Below are positions 1-9,115 of a stretch of 58,840 nucleotides of DNA, in pieces (the stretch's first letter is position 1; every line of letters starts with the position of its first letter). Made by a program: the position numbers and the translations under genes. The stretch is from Ameyamaea chiangmaiensis (GTDB lineage: Bacteria; Pseudomonadota; Alphaproteobacteria; Acetobacterales; Acetobacteraceae), in assembly GCF_013376175.1 (NCBI RefSeq), contig NZ_JABXXR010000005.1:1-58840 (forward strand). The letters run 5' to 3'. The notes under the pieces are model-generated. The model was given only the letters and a program-made list of their open reading frames with translations, ran no database searches and was not told the DNA's origin.

Positions 1-2
1 CG

Positions 3-2693
3 GCCTCCCTGATCGAAGAGCGGCTCGCCGCCGGGACGCTGCCGCTGGACGATGTCGCGGCGGCCATCGCACACCTGCGCGACGCCGCCTATCTCCGGCG
101 CGCACACCGACTCCGCGACTATGTCGGCGGCACCGATGACACGGCGATGGAGCGGCGTTTCGACGCCCTCGCCCAGGCCGTGATCAATGTGACGCAGGAT
201 GCCCCCAACCTGTCGTTCGATGCCGCCCGCGCGCGTCTGGAACTGACCCGCTACGCCGCCGTCTTTACCGCCCATCCGGTCTTCGCGCTGGCCAACCCGG
301 TGTATGAGCGCCTGGCCGCCCTGGCCAGCCGCGCCGACACGCCGGACTGGCCTGCCTTCGCCACACACCGGCGGGCTGCCCCGCCGACCCTGGAAGAAGA
401 ATTCCGACTCGCGTCCGAGGCCATTCTGCGGGCGCGCTCGGCGCTTGACCGCCTCAACACCGCCATCCTTGAAAAGGCCCGCGCCCGCTGGCCCTCGCAA
501 TGGGACCAGTTGACCCCACGCCCGATCATCGTGACCAGCTGGGTCGGCTACGACACGGACGGCCGCACGGACATCCACTGGTGGGACACGCTGCGCATGC
601 GGCTGCGCATGAAGCTGATGCATCTGGAGCGCCTTCTGGCCCAGATCGGCGACCGTCACGGGATCGACCACCTGCGCAGCCAGATCGAGAGCGCGATCAC
701 CGCGGTCCGCACGCAGATCGACGCCTGCCCCGACCGTGCCGATCCGACGGCTGTCGCCGCCTTCGCCGCGACCCTGATCGACCTGCGCGATCAGGCGATT
801 CCCAGTGTCGACTGTCTGCGCTCGGCCTTCGGCACGGCCATCGAGGCCGCCGAGGATAGCGCGAAGATGGGGCTGCTGGTCGCCCGGGCCGGTTTCGTGG
901 CCCACGGCATGGCCGCCGCGCACACGCATGTCCGCCTGAACGCGACGCAGCTTCACAATGTCGCGCGCCAGCGTCTGGCCATCACCGACAATCCGGCCGA
1001 CCAGTCGCGCCGGCGCGGGCTGCTGAGCGCCATCAACGCCGCACTGGACGAAGTCGCGCCCGTGCCGGTGGATTTCGGCATGCTGCTGGGCGAGCAGGCG
1101 ACCGCCGCCCGCCTGATGATGACTGTCGCGCAGATCACCAAGCACGTCGACACCACCACGCCGCTCCGGTTCCTGATCGCCGAGACCGAGAGCGGGTTCA
1201 CCCTGCTCTGCGCGCTCTGGCTCGCCCGCCTGTTCGGCATCGCTGACCACCAGATCGAGATCTCACCCCTGTTCGAGACGCCCGAGGCGCTGGAGCATGG
1301 GGAACGCCTGATCGAGGAAGCCCTCCACTCCCCGCACTGGCGGGCCTATCTGCGGCGCACGGGCAAGCTGTGCCTGCAGTTCGGCTATTCGGATTCCGGC
1401 CGCTATGTCGGGCAGCTCGCGGCCACCAACCTGGTCGAACGGCTGCGGCTGAAGACGCGCGACCTCTTGCGCAAGCACGGCATGGCCGCCGTCCAGGTGA
1501 TCCTGTTCGACACCCACGGCGAGAGCATCGGGCGCGGGGCGCACCCATTCAGCCTCGCCGATCGCCTCGACTATCTCAGCCCCCAGCGCCCGCGCGCCCT
1601 GTTCGCACAGTCGGGCATCGCCATCCGCGAGGAAAGCGCGTTTCAGGGCGGCGACGGCTACCTGCTGTTCGGCACCCAGAAACTGGCCGACGCCACCATC
1701 GCCACCATCGCCGAACACGTCTTTTCGACCTCGGTCGCCGACACCGACCCCGTGTATGACGAGCCCGATTTTTCCGCCGATTTCTTTGCCACCATCGCCA
1801 TGGGAATGACCGGGCTGGTCGCCGATCCGGGCTACGCCGCCCTGCTCGGCGCGTTCGGCCCCTCCCTGATCGACAAGTCCGGCTCGCGCCCCTCGGCGCG
1901 GCAGAGCGACTTTGGCGGCCCTGTGCGGATCACCCACCCCAGCCAGTTGCGCGCCATCCCCAACAACGCGATCCTGCACCAGCTCGGCTGGTGCGCGAAT
2001 ACGCTGCAAGGGCTGGGCGCTGCGGTCGAACGGCATCCCGACACGTTCGAGAGCTTCCGCAGCAGTAGTGCGCGCTTCCGCCATGCGCTGGATTTCGCCA
2101 CCCATGCGGTTTCGCACTCCGACCCGGCGGTCCTGCGGGCGATGATCAGTCTGCTCGATCCGAACATGTGGCTCGACCGCGCGTCGGCCGAGGCCTCCCC
2201 GGCCCGACGCGACGCTCGCCTGCAGATCATGAACGGTGTCGAACGGATCGGCTTTGCCGCCTCGACCCAGTCGATGTTCCGCCGCGTGCAGGCCGACCAT
2301 CTCGCCCTGCGCACGGCATGGCCCGATGCCCCCCACATGGCGGAGGACGAGATCATTCTCCATGCCCTGCGTCTGGGCCTGATCGAGCGTATCTGGATGC
2401 TCGCAGCCGAAATCCCCTACTTCACGCCGCGCGGTTCACTGACCCGCGACATTCTGATGACAACCATCCTGTGCCTGGACCTGCCGACGGCGCTGGCCGA
2501 TGTGGATCAGATCTTCCCCGATGCGGCATTCAGCGAACTGGATATCGATTTCCACGAGCCACACGGCCCCCGCCAGAGCGGGCGCGCCTACGCGCGGGAG
2601 CATGAGACCCTGTTCCAGCCGATGGCCCGCATGTTCGCCCTGGTGCGCGAGATCAGCACCGGCGTCATGCATGCCGTCGGCGCCTTTGGCTGA
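3..2693 (+). CDS. Phosphoenolpyruvate carboxylase-like protein, 5' end outside window
   Basis: The reading frame is open from the first bases, so the true start lies upstream; 896 residues are visible. The fold family is PEP carboxylase: aligned landmarks are TAHP (codons near 267-278), SWVGYDTDG, PLFET, FGYSDS, ESIGRG and GSRP, in family order. The classical enzyme makes oxaloacetate from PEP and bicarbonate in the cytoplasm. However, several canonical motifs differ: TAHPTE reads TAHPVF, GGDRDGNP reads VGYDTDGRT, SDSxKDAG reads SDSGRYVG, and FHGRGGxxGRG reads FDTHGESIGRG, so the His and first Arg of the last loop are replaced. The usual C-terminal MRNTG is not evident. It may be a paralogue with another activity or a non-catalytic protein. 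The S10 peptidase gene follows 33 bases downstream on the same strand. Confidence 0.75.
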   Translation, partial: ASLIEERLAAGTLPLDDVAAAIAHLRDAAYLRRAHRLRDYVGGTDDTAMERRFDALAQAVINVTQDAPNLSFDAARARLELTRYAAVFTAHPVFALANPVYERLAALASRADTPDWPAFATHRRAAPPTLEEEFRLASEAILRARSALDRLNTAILEKARARWPSQWDQLTPRPIIVTSWVGYDTDGRTDIHWWDTLRMRLRMKLMHLERLLAQIGDRHGIDHLRSQIESAITAVRTQIDACPDRADPTAVAAFAATLIDLRDQAIPSVDCLRSAFGTAIEAAEDSAKMGLLVARAGFVAHGMAAAHTHVRLNATQLHNVARQRLAITDNPADQSRRRGLLSAINAALDEVAPVPVDFGMLLGEQATAARLMMTVAQITKHVDTTTPLRFLIAETESGFTLLCALWLARLFGIADHQIEISPLFETPEALEHGERLIEEALHSPHWRAYLRRTGKLCLQFGYSDSGRYVGQLAATNLVERLRLKTRDLLRKHGMAAVQVILFDTHGESIGRGAHPFSLADRLDYLSPQRPRALFAQSGIAIREESAFQGGDGYLLFGTQKLADATIATIAEHVFSTSVADTDPVYDEPDFSADFFATIAMGMTGLVADPGYAALLGAFGPSLIDKSGSRPSARQSDFGGPVRITHPSQLRAIPNNAILHQLGWCANTLQGLGAAVERHPDTFESFRSSSARFRHALDFATHAVSHSDPAVLRAMISLLDPNMWLDRASAEASPARRDARLQIMNGVERIGFAASTQSMFRRVQADHLALRTAWPDAPHMAEDEIILHALRLGLIERIWMLAAEIPYFTPRGSLTRDILMTTILCLDLPTALADVDQIFPDAAFSELDIDFHEPHGPRQSGRAYAREHETLFQPMARMFALVREISTGVMHAVGAFG

Positions 2694-2726
2694 CCACACG
2701 ACGTTCTTTTGCCCGGAGTACCCCGT

Positions 2727-4352
2727 TTGACGCGCTTTTCGCTGTTCTGCACGGCTGCCGTTCTTGCCAGCAGCCTGTCCCTGTCCCTGTCCCCGTCCCG
2801 CGCCGACACCCCGGGCGCCGCCTCCGACACCGACCGCAGCAGCACAAGCGGCACCGTCACGGTCGGCGGCGACGCCATTCCCTACGAGGCCGTGGCCGGC
2901 ACACTGCTGATCCACGCCGGCGACTGGGACGATTCGGCCGACGTCCTGCATGGGCGTACGCCCGGACAGTTCACGCTGCCCAAGAAGCCCGATGACGCGC
3001 AGCCCGACGCCGCGGCCAGCATGTTCTACGTCGCCTACTTTAAGAAGGGCGCTCGCCCCGAGAACCGGCCGATCACGTTCGTCTATAACGGCGGTCCCGG
3101 CTCCTCGACCGTATGGCTGCACATGGGCGCGTTCGGGCCCCGTCGCGTGCTGACCAACAACGACACGCACACGCCGCCTGCGCCGTATCGTCTGGTCAAC
3201 AACGCCCAGAGCCTGCTCGACGTGACCGATCTGGTGTTTATCGACGCGCCGGGCACGGGCTTCGGGCGCATCGCCGGCAAGGACGCGCAGAAACAATTCT
3301 GGGGCGTGGATGCAGACGGGCATGCCTTCGCGCGGTTCATCACACGGTTCCTCGCGGAGAACGGGCGTTTCAACTCGCCCAAATATTTGTTCGGCGAGAG
3401 CTACGGCACGACGCGTTCGGCCGTGCTGGCCAACGACCTGGAAAACGACGAGAACGTGGATCTCAACGGCGTGATCCTGCTGTCGCAGATTCTCAGCTAT
3501 GACAACAACGCCGACACGCCCCAGTACAACCCCGGCAACGACCAGCCCTACGTGCTGTCGCTGCCGACCTATGCCGCCACGGCCTGGTACCACCACAAGC
3601 TGCCCGAACAGCCGCCGGCCCTGCGCCCGTTCCTCGACGAGGTCGAGCACTTCGCCGCCACCGACTATCTGCTTGCGCTTCAGCAAGGTGCCTCGCTGCC
3701 GTCGGCGCAGCGCGAGGCCATCGCGCAGAAACTGCACGCCTATACGGGCCTGCCGGTCGCCTACATCCTTCGCGCGGACCTGCGCATCAATGGCGGGGAA
3801 TTCACCGGCCATCTGGAAGAGGACGGCGCCCTGACGACGGGGCGCCTCGATACCCGGTTCTCCGGCCCGACGCTCGACCCGTTGGCCAAGGAAGCGGAAT
3901 ACGACCCGCAATCCTCCGCCATGAGCTCAGCCTATGTGTCGGTGTTCAACGACTATGTGCGCGCGACGCTGAAATATGGTGTCGGGCAGACCTACCGCGC
4001 CGAAACCGACGCGGAGGAACATTGGGATTTCCGCCACCAGCAACCCGGCCAGTCCCGTGCCGAGGACGCGGCCGTCAACGTGATGCCCGATCTCGCCATG
4101 GCGATGAAGACCAATCCGACGCTGCATGTGATGCTCAACGCCGGGTATTTCGACCTCGCCACGCCCTATTACGAGGGCCTGTACGAGATGAAACACCTGC
4201 CGATCCCGGCCGCGCTGCAATCGAACATCGCGTTCAAACAGTACGAATCCGGCCACATGGTCTACGCCAACGAAGCTGCGCTGGCGCAACTGCATGACAA
4301 TGTGGCCGCGTTCATTCGCAGCACCAGCAGCGCGCCATCACCCTCGCCTTGA
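2727..4352 (+). CDS. Secreted serine carboxypeptidase-like protein (peptidase family S10)
   Basis: A 541-residue predicted exported alpha/beta-hydrolase of family S10, which removes C-terminal residues from peptides. The TTG start at 2727 is preferred because GGAG lies eight bases upstream; a TTG at 2709 would add six residues. Residues 1-26 form a Sec-type signal peptide ending SRA. The oxyanion-hole motif GGPGSS follows, then GESYG with nucleophile Ser225, Asp476 in GYFDLATPY and His510 in ESGHMVYAN, a complete triad in S10 order. It follows the PEP-carboxylase-like gene closely and ends 12 bases before the convergent methyltransferase. Periplasmic peptide degradation is inferred; the natural substrate is unknown. 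Confidence 0.9.
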   Translation: MTRFSLFCTAAVLASSLSLSLSPSRADTPGAASDTDRSSTSGTVTVGGDAIPYEAVAGTLLIHAGDWDDSADVLHGRTPGQFTLPKKPDDAQPDAAASMFYVAYFKKGARPENRPITFVYNGGPGSSTVWLHMGAFGPRRVLTNNDTHTPPAPYRLVNNAQSLLDVTDLVFIDAPGTGFGRIAGKDAQKQFWGVDADGHAFARFITRFLAENGRFNSPKYLFGESYGTTRSAVLANDLENDENVDLNGVILLSQILSYDNNADTPQYNPGNDQPYVLSLPTYAATAWYHHKLPEQPPALRPFLDEVEHFAATDYLLALQQGASLPSAQREAIAQKLHAYTGLPVAYILRADLRINGGEFTGHLEEDGALTTGRLDTRFSGPTLDPLAKEAEYDPQSSAMSSAYVSVFNDYVRATLKYGVGQTYRAETDAEEHWDFRHQQPGQSRAEDAAVNVMPDLAMAMKTNPTLHVMLNAGYFDLATPYYEGLYEMKHLPIPAALQSNIAFKQYESGHMVYANEAALAQLHDNVAAFIRSTSSAPSPSP

Positions 4353-4364
4353 CACCCCGCCGCC

Positions 4365-5123
4365 TCAGCCGGCCGGCTCGACCTCGAAAGTCGAGACATC
4401 GAGTGTGAAGCTGCCATCCGACTCGATGGCCAGCGCCTGCGTCACCTCCGCCGGTGCCTGCCGCTGGAGCGAGCGGATCGCCGCGACCCGCTCCTCCGGC
4501 GTGCGGGTCCGGGCGACCCAGTTTTCGAACGCCATACGGAGTCGCGCGGCTTTCGGGGGGCGAATCGCAAAGCCGGAACGGGTCAGCGCCCCCGTCCACT
4601 CCGCGACGCTGTAATCGCGCACATGCGCGATGTCGCGCAGCAGTTCGAGCGTCTGGAGCCAACTGTCGGCCATCGCGCTGGCCGGGGCCGTCACATCCAC
4701 GAACACGCCAATCCCGCCGGGCGCGAGCACACGTCGGGCCTCACGCAGACCGGCCTCGAGGTCCGTCCAGTGGTGGGTTGAGAAGCGGCAGAACACGCCA
4801 TCGAACATGCCGTCGGAAAAAGGCAGACGCTCCGCCGGGGCTTCGCTCGTCGCGATGTTCGTCAGGCCCCGCTGTGCCGCCTCGTGCTCGACGGCGCGCA
4901 GCATCGGCGGCGTCACGTCGCAGGCCACGACCTGCGTGACATGGGGCGCAAGCCGGTAACTGACATGGCCACCACCGCAGCCAAGGTCCAAGACCCGGCC
5001 AAGCCCGCGCCCGGCGGCCAGCGCCTCGATCCGATCAAGATCGGCGCCCTGCGCATGGACCGCGCTCGTCACATAGTCGGCGGCGCGTTCCCCATACTGA
5101 CTGGCCATAAAGACGGTACTCAC
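4365..5123 (-). CDS. Class I SAM-dependent methyltransferase (UbiE/Methyltransf_11-like)
   Basis: A 252-residue cytoplasmic protein with the Rossmann SAM-binding motif VLDLGCGGG at residues 44-52, an acidic DVTPP segment after strand 2 and the FSTHHW motif common in small-molecule methyltransferases of the UbiE-like group. The start is GTG at 5123, with GGGGAG seven bases upstream. The substrate cannot be read from the sequence. It is transcribed divergently from an MmyB-like regulator, and the 88-base gap carries a palindromic operator, so this enzyme is a likely regulatory target of that protein. MmyB-like regulators are often divergent from an oxidoreductase or methyltransferase. Confidence 0.8.
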   Translation of the reverse strand: MSTVFMASQYGERAADYVTSAVHAQGADLDRIEALAAGRGLGRVLDLGCGGGHVSYRLAPHVTQVVACDVTPPMLRAVEHEAAQRGLTNIATSEAPAERLPFSDGMFDGVFCRFSTHHWTDLEAGLREARRVLAPGGIGVFVDVTAPASAMADSWLQTLELLRDIAHVRDYSVAEWTGALTRSGFAIRPPKAARLRMAFENWVARTRTPEERVAAIRSLQRQAPAEVTQALAIESDGSFTLDVSTFEVEPAG

Positions 5124-5174
5124 ATCTGGTCTCCCCTGCTGATGACGGCACAGGATGACCGGGCGCCAAGCACG

Positions 5175-5203
5175 GTATAAGACTGAAATTTATACGGGTA
5201 TAA
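5175..5203. promoter_or_regulatory. Palindromic operator overlapping the promoter of the MmyB-like gene
   Basis: A perfect inverted repeat TTATAC-GG-GTATAA occupies 5190-5203, and a third half-site GTATAA lies at 5175-5180, 23 bases (about two helical turns) from the 5198 copy. A consensus -10 hexamer TATAAT sits at 5199-5204, inside the palindrome. On the minus strand the outer two half-sites read TTATAC-N17-TTATAC, so the same bases could serve the divergent methyltransferase. Autoregulation by the adjacent regulator is inferred. Confidence 0.55.
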
Positions 5204-5211
5204 TAACCACC

Positions 5212-6018
5212 ATGACGAAGCGGACACCTGAGCAAAGCCGGGCGATCGGCGACTTCCTGCGGGCCCGGCGTACCGTTCTCTCACCACAGGACATGGGAAT
5301 ATTCGGCACGCTGTCCCGCCGCCGCACGCCCGGCCTGCGCCGCGAAGAGGCCGCAGCGCTCTGCGGCATCAGCACCACCTGGTACACCTGGCTGGAACAG
5401 GGACGAGACGTTGCCTGTTCCGCCGCGACTCTGGCCAGGATCGCATCGGTGTTCCGTTTCACACCCGCCGAACGCACGTATCTGTTCGCGCTCGCCGCGC
5501 TCAAAGACCCGTTCGCCGCGCGTCCGCGAACCGCCGCGCTGCCGGACAGCGCCCGCGCGCTCCCGCTGCTGGTTCAGGCGCCCTGCTACATCCTTGATGA
5601 TCTGTGGACAGTGTGCGCGGCCAACGATGCGGCCCGGCACTTGTTCGGGCCATGGCTCGACGGTCGCGACCCGAACCTCTTGCGCTTTGTCTTTCTGGCT
5701 CCGGAGGCGCGTGACTTCGTGGAGCACTGGGACAGTACCGCGTGGCGGGTTCTGGCCGAGTTCCGTGCCGACAGCGTCCGCGCCGACGCCCGGCAGGTCG
5801 AGGCCCTGGTGGCCGAACTCTGCGCGCACAGTCCGGCGTTCGCCGGCCTGTGGCAAAGGCAGTCCGTCCTGACGCGCGAAGGCGGACCGCGACGGTTTCG
5901 CCATCCGACGGACGGCCCGTTGGCGTTCGAACAGACGACGCTGCGTTTTTCAGCGTGGCCCGACTATCGCCTCGTCACGCTGACGCCCATCACCGTCACC
6001 GACGGCCGAGCGCCATAA
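5212..6018 (+). CDS. Helix-turn-helix regulator with MmyB-like ligand-binding domain
   Basis: A 268-residue XRE-type regulator. The N-terminal helix-turn-helix contains RRTPGLRREEAAALCGIS and TWYTWLEQGRD, both hallmark sequences of the MmyB/YtfA-like group. The rest, roughly residues 100-260, is the PAS-like MmyB ligand-binding domain, thought to bind a small hydrophobic ligand. The start at 5212 is chosen because homologues begin just before the PEQSRAIGDFLRARR segment. No Shine-Dalgarno is present and the -10 box TATAAT ends eight bases before the ATG, so the mRNA is probably leaderless or nearly so. It is divergent from the methyltransferase and convergent with fusA, separated from it by a terminator. 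Confidence 0.85.
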   Translation: MTKRTPEQSRAIGDFLRARRTVLSPQDMGIFGTLSRRRTPGLRREEAAALCGISTTWYTWLEQGRDVACSAATLARIASVFRFTPAERTYLFALAALKDPFAARPRTAALPDSARALPLLVQAPCYILDDLWTVCAANDAARHLFGPWLDGRDPNLLRFVFLAPEARDFVEHWDSTAWRVLAEFRADSVRADARQVEALVAELCAHSPAFAGLWQRQSVLTREGGPRRFRHPTDGPLAFEQTTLRFSAWPDYRLVTLTPITVTDGRAP

Positions 6019-6053
6019 AAAAAGCCGGTCCCCGCGAGGGGGACCGGCCTTTC
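6017..6053 (-). terminator. Intrinsic terminator of fusA, possibly bidirectional
   Basis: A perfect 10-bp stem (6024-6033 with 6039-6048, GCCGGTCCCC) encloses a 5-base loop. On the minus strand it is followed by seven Ts (complement of the A-run 6017-6023), the expected intrinsic terminator for fusA. On the plus strand the tail is only CTTTCC, so termination of the regulator gene would be weaker. Confidence 0.9.
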
Positions 6054-6074
6054 CGTCGACACCATGTCGCCCGA

Positions 6075-8156
6075 TCAGGCGGACTTGGTCATGATCTCCT
6101 CGGCCACGTTACGCGGCACCGGATCGTAGTGATGGAACTGCATCGTGAAGGACGCACGGCCCTTCGTGATCGAACGCAGATGCGAGATGTAGCCGAACAT
6201 TTCCTTCAGCGGGACCTGTGCACGCACCATCACGGTCGAGCCCGAGGTTTCCTGGTTCTGGATCATGCCGCGACGACGGTTAAGGTCGCCCACCACGTCG
6301 CCGACGTGATCGTTCGGGGTCGTGATCTCGACGTCCATGATCGGCTCGAGGATCACCGGGCCGGCGTTCTTCATACCTTCACGGAAGCAGGCCTTGGCAG
6401 CGATTTCGAAGGCCAGAGCCGACGAGTCGACGTCATGGTACTTGCCGTCGAGCAGCGTGAACTTGAAGTCCACCGTCGGGAAGCCGGCCAGAACGCCCGT
6501 GCTGGACTGCATCCGGATGCCTTTTTCGACCGCCGGGATGTATTCCTTCGGCACCGTGCCGCCGACGACCTTGTTTTCGAACTGAATGCCGTCGTTACGC
6601 TCCTGCGGGGCGAACTCGATCTTCACTTCGGCGAACTGACCCGAACCACCCGACTGCTTCTTGTGGGTATAGGTCTCGACATGCGGCTTGCTGATCGTCT
6701 CACGATAGGCCACCTGCGGCGCGCCGACGTTCGCCTCGACACCGTATTCACGGCGCAGACGGTCAATGATGATGTCCAGATGCAGTTCGCCCATACCCGA
6801 AAGAATGGTCTGGCCGGTTTCCTGATCCGTCTTCAGACGCAGCGAGGGATCCTCGCCCGCCAGCTTCTGCAGCGCCAGCGTCATCTTCTCGATGCCGTCC
6901 TTGGTCTTCGGCTCGACCGAGATGTCGATAACCGGAACCGGGAACGTCATGCGCTCCAGAACCACGGGATCGGCGGCATCGGCCAGCGTGTCACCGGTCT
7001 GGGTGTCCTTCAGGCCCACGAACGCCGCGATGTCGCCCGCGTGGACTTCCTTGACTTCCTGACGCTTGTCGGCGTGCATCTGGAAGATGCGGCCGATACG
7101 CTCCTTGTGGCCCTTCGTGGTGTTCAGGACCGAATCACCCGACTTCAGAACACCACGATAGACGCGCACGAAGGTCAGCGTGCCGTACTTGTCGTTGATG
7201 ATCTTGAACGCGAGGCCGGCGAACTTGCCGTCCGGGTCGACCGGGATGATCGGCAGCGTGTTCTCGTCGACTTCCTCGTCCTCGGGCGGGGCAATGCGGA
7301 TGCCCTCGACGTCGTTCGGGGCGGGCAGATAGTCGATGACCGCGTCGAGCAGCGGCTGGACGCCCTTGTTCTTGAAGGCCGTGCCGCACAGGACCGGGCG
7401 GAACTCACCCGAGATCGCACCCTTCTTGATGCAGCGCTTGAGCGTGGCGACGTCGACGTCACCCTTCTCGAAATACTCTTCCATCGCGACGGTATCGACG
7501 GCCAGCGCCGTGTCGAGAAGGGCTTCGCGCGCCTCGGCGGCCTTGTCCTTCAGATCGGCCGGGATCTCTTCGTAATGGAACTTCGCGCCCAGCTCGCCGC
7601 CTTCCCAGATGATCGCGCGCATCTCGACCAGATCGACGACGCCGAGGAAGTTTTCCTCCGTGCCGATCGGGAGCTGCAGCGGAATCGCGACGATGTCGAG
7701 CTTCTCCTTCAGCGTGTCGAACGCGCGGTAGAAGTCCGCGCCGGTGCGGTCGAGCTTGTTGATGAAGATGATGCGCGGCACGTTGTAACGGTCGGCCAGA
7801 CGCCAGTTCGTCTCGGACTGCGGCTGAACGCCGGCCACGCCCTCAATGATGAAGATCGCGCCGTCGAGCACGCGCAGCGAGCGGTTGACTTCGATGTTGA
7901 AGTCGATGTGGCCCGGGGTGTCGATGATGTTGATGCGGTGGTTTTCCCACTCGCACGTCACAGCCGCCGAAGTGATCGTGATGCCGCGCTCACGCTCCTG
8001 CGCCATGTAGTCGGTCGTGGTGTTGCCGTCGTGCACCTCGCCGATCTTGTGCGAAACACCCGTGTAATACAGGATGCGCTCGGTCGTGGTGGTCTTGCCC
8101 GCGTCGATATGCGCGGTAATGCCGATATTGCGGATTTTCGACAGGTCGTCGGACAC
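6075..8156 (-). CDS. fusA: Translation elongation factor G
   Basis: A 693-residue GTPase of normal EF-G length that drives ribosomal translocation and, with RRF, ribosome recycling. The G1 motif AHIDAGKT, switch-II DTPGH and the G4 NKLD are present, followed by domains II-V with the full C-terminal EF-G region. The start is GTG at 8156 with a strong GGAGG about six bases upstream. It stands alone: rpsL, rpsG and tuf are not beside it, unlike the usual str operon, while rpmB lies upstream on the same strand. G-domain residues such as DFNIEVNRS and NKLDR differ slightly from the most common DFTIEVERS/NKMDR. A perfect-stem terminator follows. Confidence 0.97.
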   Translation of the reverse strand: MSDDLSKIRNIGITAHIDAGKTTTTERILYYTGVSHKIGEVHDGNTTTDYMAQERERGITITSAAVTCEWENHRINIIDTPGHIDFNIEVNRSLRVLDGAIFIIEGVAGVQPQSETNWRLADRYNVPRIIFINKLDRTGADFYRAFDTLKEKLDIVAIPLQLPIGTEENFLGVVDLVEMRAIIWEGGELGAKFHYEEIPADLKDKAAEAREALLDTALAVDTVAMEEYFEKGDVDVATLKRCIKKGAISGEFRPVLCGTAFKNKGVQPLLDAVIDYLPAPNDVEGIRIAPPEDEEVDENTLPIIPVDPDGKFAGLAFKIINDKYGTLTFVRVYRGVLKSGDSVLNTTKGHKERIGRIFQMHADKRQEVKEVHAGDIAAFVGLKDTQTGDTLADAADPVVLERMTFPVPVIDISVEPKTKDGIEKMTLALQKLAGEDPSLRLKTDQETGQTILSGMGELHLDIIIDRLRREYGVEANVGAPQVAYRETISKPHVETYTHKKQSGGSGQFAEVKIEFAPQERNDGIQFENKVVGGTVPKEYIPAVEKGIRMQSSTGVLAGFPTVDFKFTLLDGKYHDVDSSALAFEIAAKACFREGMKNAGPVILEPIMDVEITTPNDHVGDVVGDLNRRRGMIQNQETSGSTVMVRAQVPLKEMFGYISHLRSITKGRASFTMQFHHYDPVPRNVAEEIMTKSA

Positions 8157-8360
8157 GGGGAACCTCCAGAAAACAAGTCAGGCGCGAAAGGATCGCTCCA
8201 TCGCGCCCGCCCGAGCCGGGACCCGCCGCAAACGGCAGGTCGGCCCATTGACGTCAGGCGCTGACATGCGACAGCACCCGGAATTTTGCAACCCCGCAGA
8301 GCACCCGGATCAGTGATCCAGGCGCCCCACAGGGTCGATGCCCGCCGAAGCGGGGCCGCC

Positions 8361-8663
8361 TTACGCCGGAGCGTCGGCCTTCTTTTCCTGCGCCTTCAGG
8401 ATGCGGCGCTTGATGGTCTGCGCCTCGAGCGGCAGCTTGCGGTTCGGCGTCGACAGCAGGAACGCGTCCAGACCGCCGTTATGCTCAACGGTGCGGATCC
8501 CGTTGGTGCTGACGCGCATGCGCACGGACGAACCCAGCGTCTCGGACAGCAGCGAGATTTCCTGCAGGTTGGGCAGGAAACGGCGGCGGGACTTGTTGTT
8601 GGCGTGGCTGACGTTGTTTCCGGTCAGCACGCCCTTGCCGGTGATCTGGCAGCGACGCGACAT
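8361..8663 (-). CDS. rpmB: 50S ribosomal protein L28
   Basis: A 100-residue basic protein beginning [11 protein letters not shown] and containing [15 protein letters not shown], diagnostic for L28; alphaproteobacterial L28 proteins are typically close to 100 residues. It binds 23S rRNA in the large subunit. The ATG at 8663 is used because homologues start at MSRRC and AGGAAC lies just upstream; the longer open frame has no family support. A small hairpin with a UUCG loop (8341-8354) lies six bases past the stop without a U-tract, so it may be only a weak terminator or an RNA-stabilising end. fusA follows about 200 bases downstream. Confidence 0.96.
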   Translation of the reverse strand: MSRRCQITGKGVLTGNNVSHANNKSRRRFLPNLQEISLLSETLGSSVRMRVSTNGIRTVEHNGGLDAFLLSTPNRKLPLEAQTIKRRILKAQEKKADAPA

Positions 8664-8804
8664 CTTTTCGTTCCTCGGTATCATTAGAGCCGAGGCGCAA
8701 TGCCCGGCAAACCATCGTCGAGATAAGGGGCGGCTTATGCAGAAGCCGGGCACCGCCGTCAAGTCCGAAGCGCCGATTCCCCGATCCGCGCGCCGGCTTC
8801 GCGC

Positions 8805-9068
8805 CTAACTCGTGCGCGCGGGCACGTCCGCATGCGGGTCGAGCCCCCCCTCGCGCACATTGCGCGCGGCATTATCCAGCAGCCGCAACATCGCGTCGCG
8901 GTCCATCGTGCGCGCCAGCAGCCCGAGCGCACCGCCCAGAAGGGCCGAGGCGATGGCGAATGGCGGCATCTCCTCGTTCAGCAGGTGGGCGATCATCCGA
9001 TCGACCATCTCGCCACACTGGCTCAGTTCGGGGGGCAACTGCCCGTCAGGGGCGTGGGCGTCATGCAT
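8805..9068 (-). CDS. Small conserved-looking protein of unknown function
   Basis: An 87-residue protein that I do not recognise. It has a clear AAGGAG ribosome-binding site about eight to nine bases before the ATG at 9068, supporting translation. The composition suggests a helical protein with a hydrophobic, glycine-rich middle (FAIASALLGGALGLLART) that could be a short membrane or helix-packing segment. There is no signal peptide and no Cys cluster beyond one cysteine. It follows the Atm1-type exporter by 47 bases on the same strand and may be cotranscribed with it. No function is assigned. Confidence 0.6.
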   Translation of the reverse strand: MHDAHAPDGQLPPELSQCGEMVDRMIAHLLNEEMPPFAIASALLGGALGLLARTMDRDAMLRLLDNAARNVREGGLDPHADVPARTS

Positions 9069-9115
9069 GGATCTCGTCTCCTTGTGTCGTGTTCAACGGG
9101 CCGCCCTGGGCGCGG

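Noticed and set aside
2436-3911. 491-codon open frame on the minus strand over the S10 peptidase
   Set aside because: Antisense to a gene with a complete catalytic triad; no motif, no plausible ribosome-binding site.
5742-8264. 840-codon open frame on the plus strand across fusA
   Set aside because: It is antisense to EF-G and arises from high-GC codon bias; its composition is Asp/Arg/His/Val-rich with no domain, and EF-G on the other strand is certain.
8341-8354. rpmB terminator
   Set aside because: A 5-bp stem with UUCG loop but no U-tract; recorded within the rpmB entry only.
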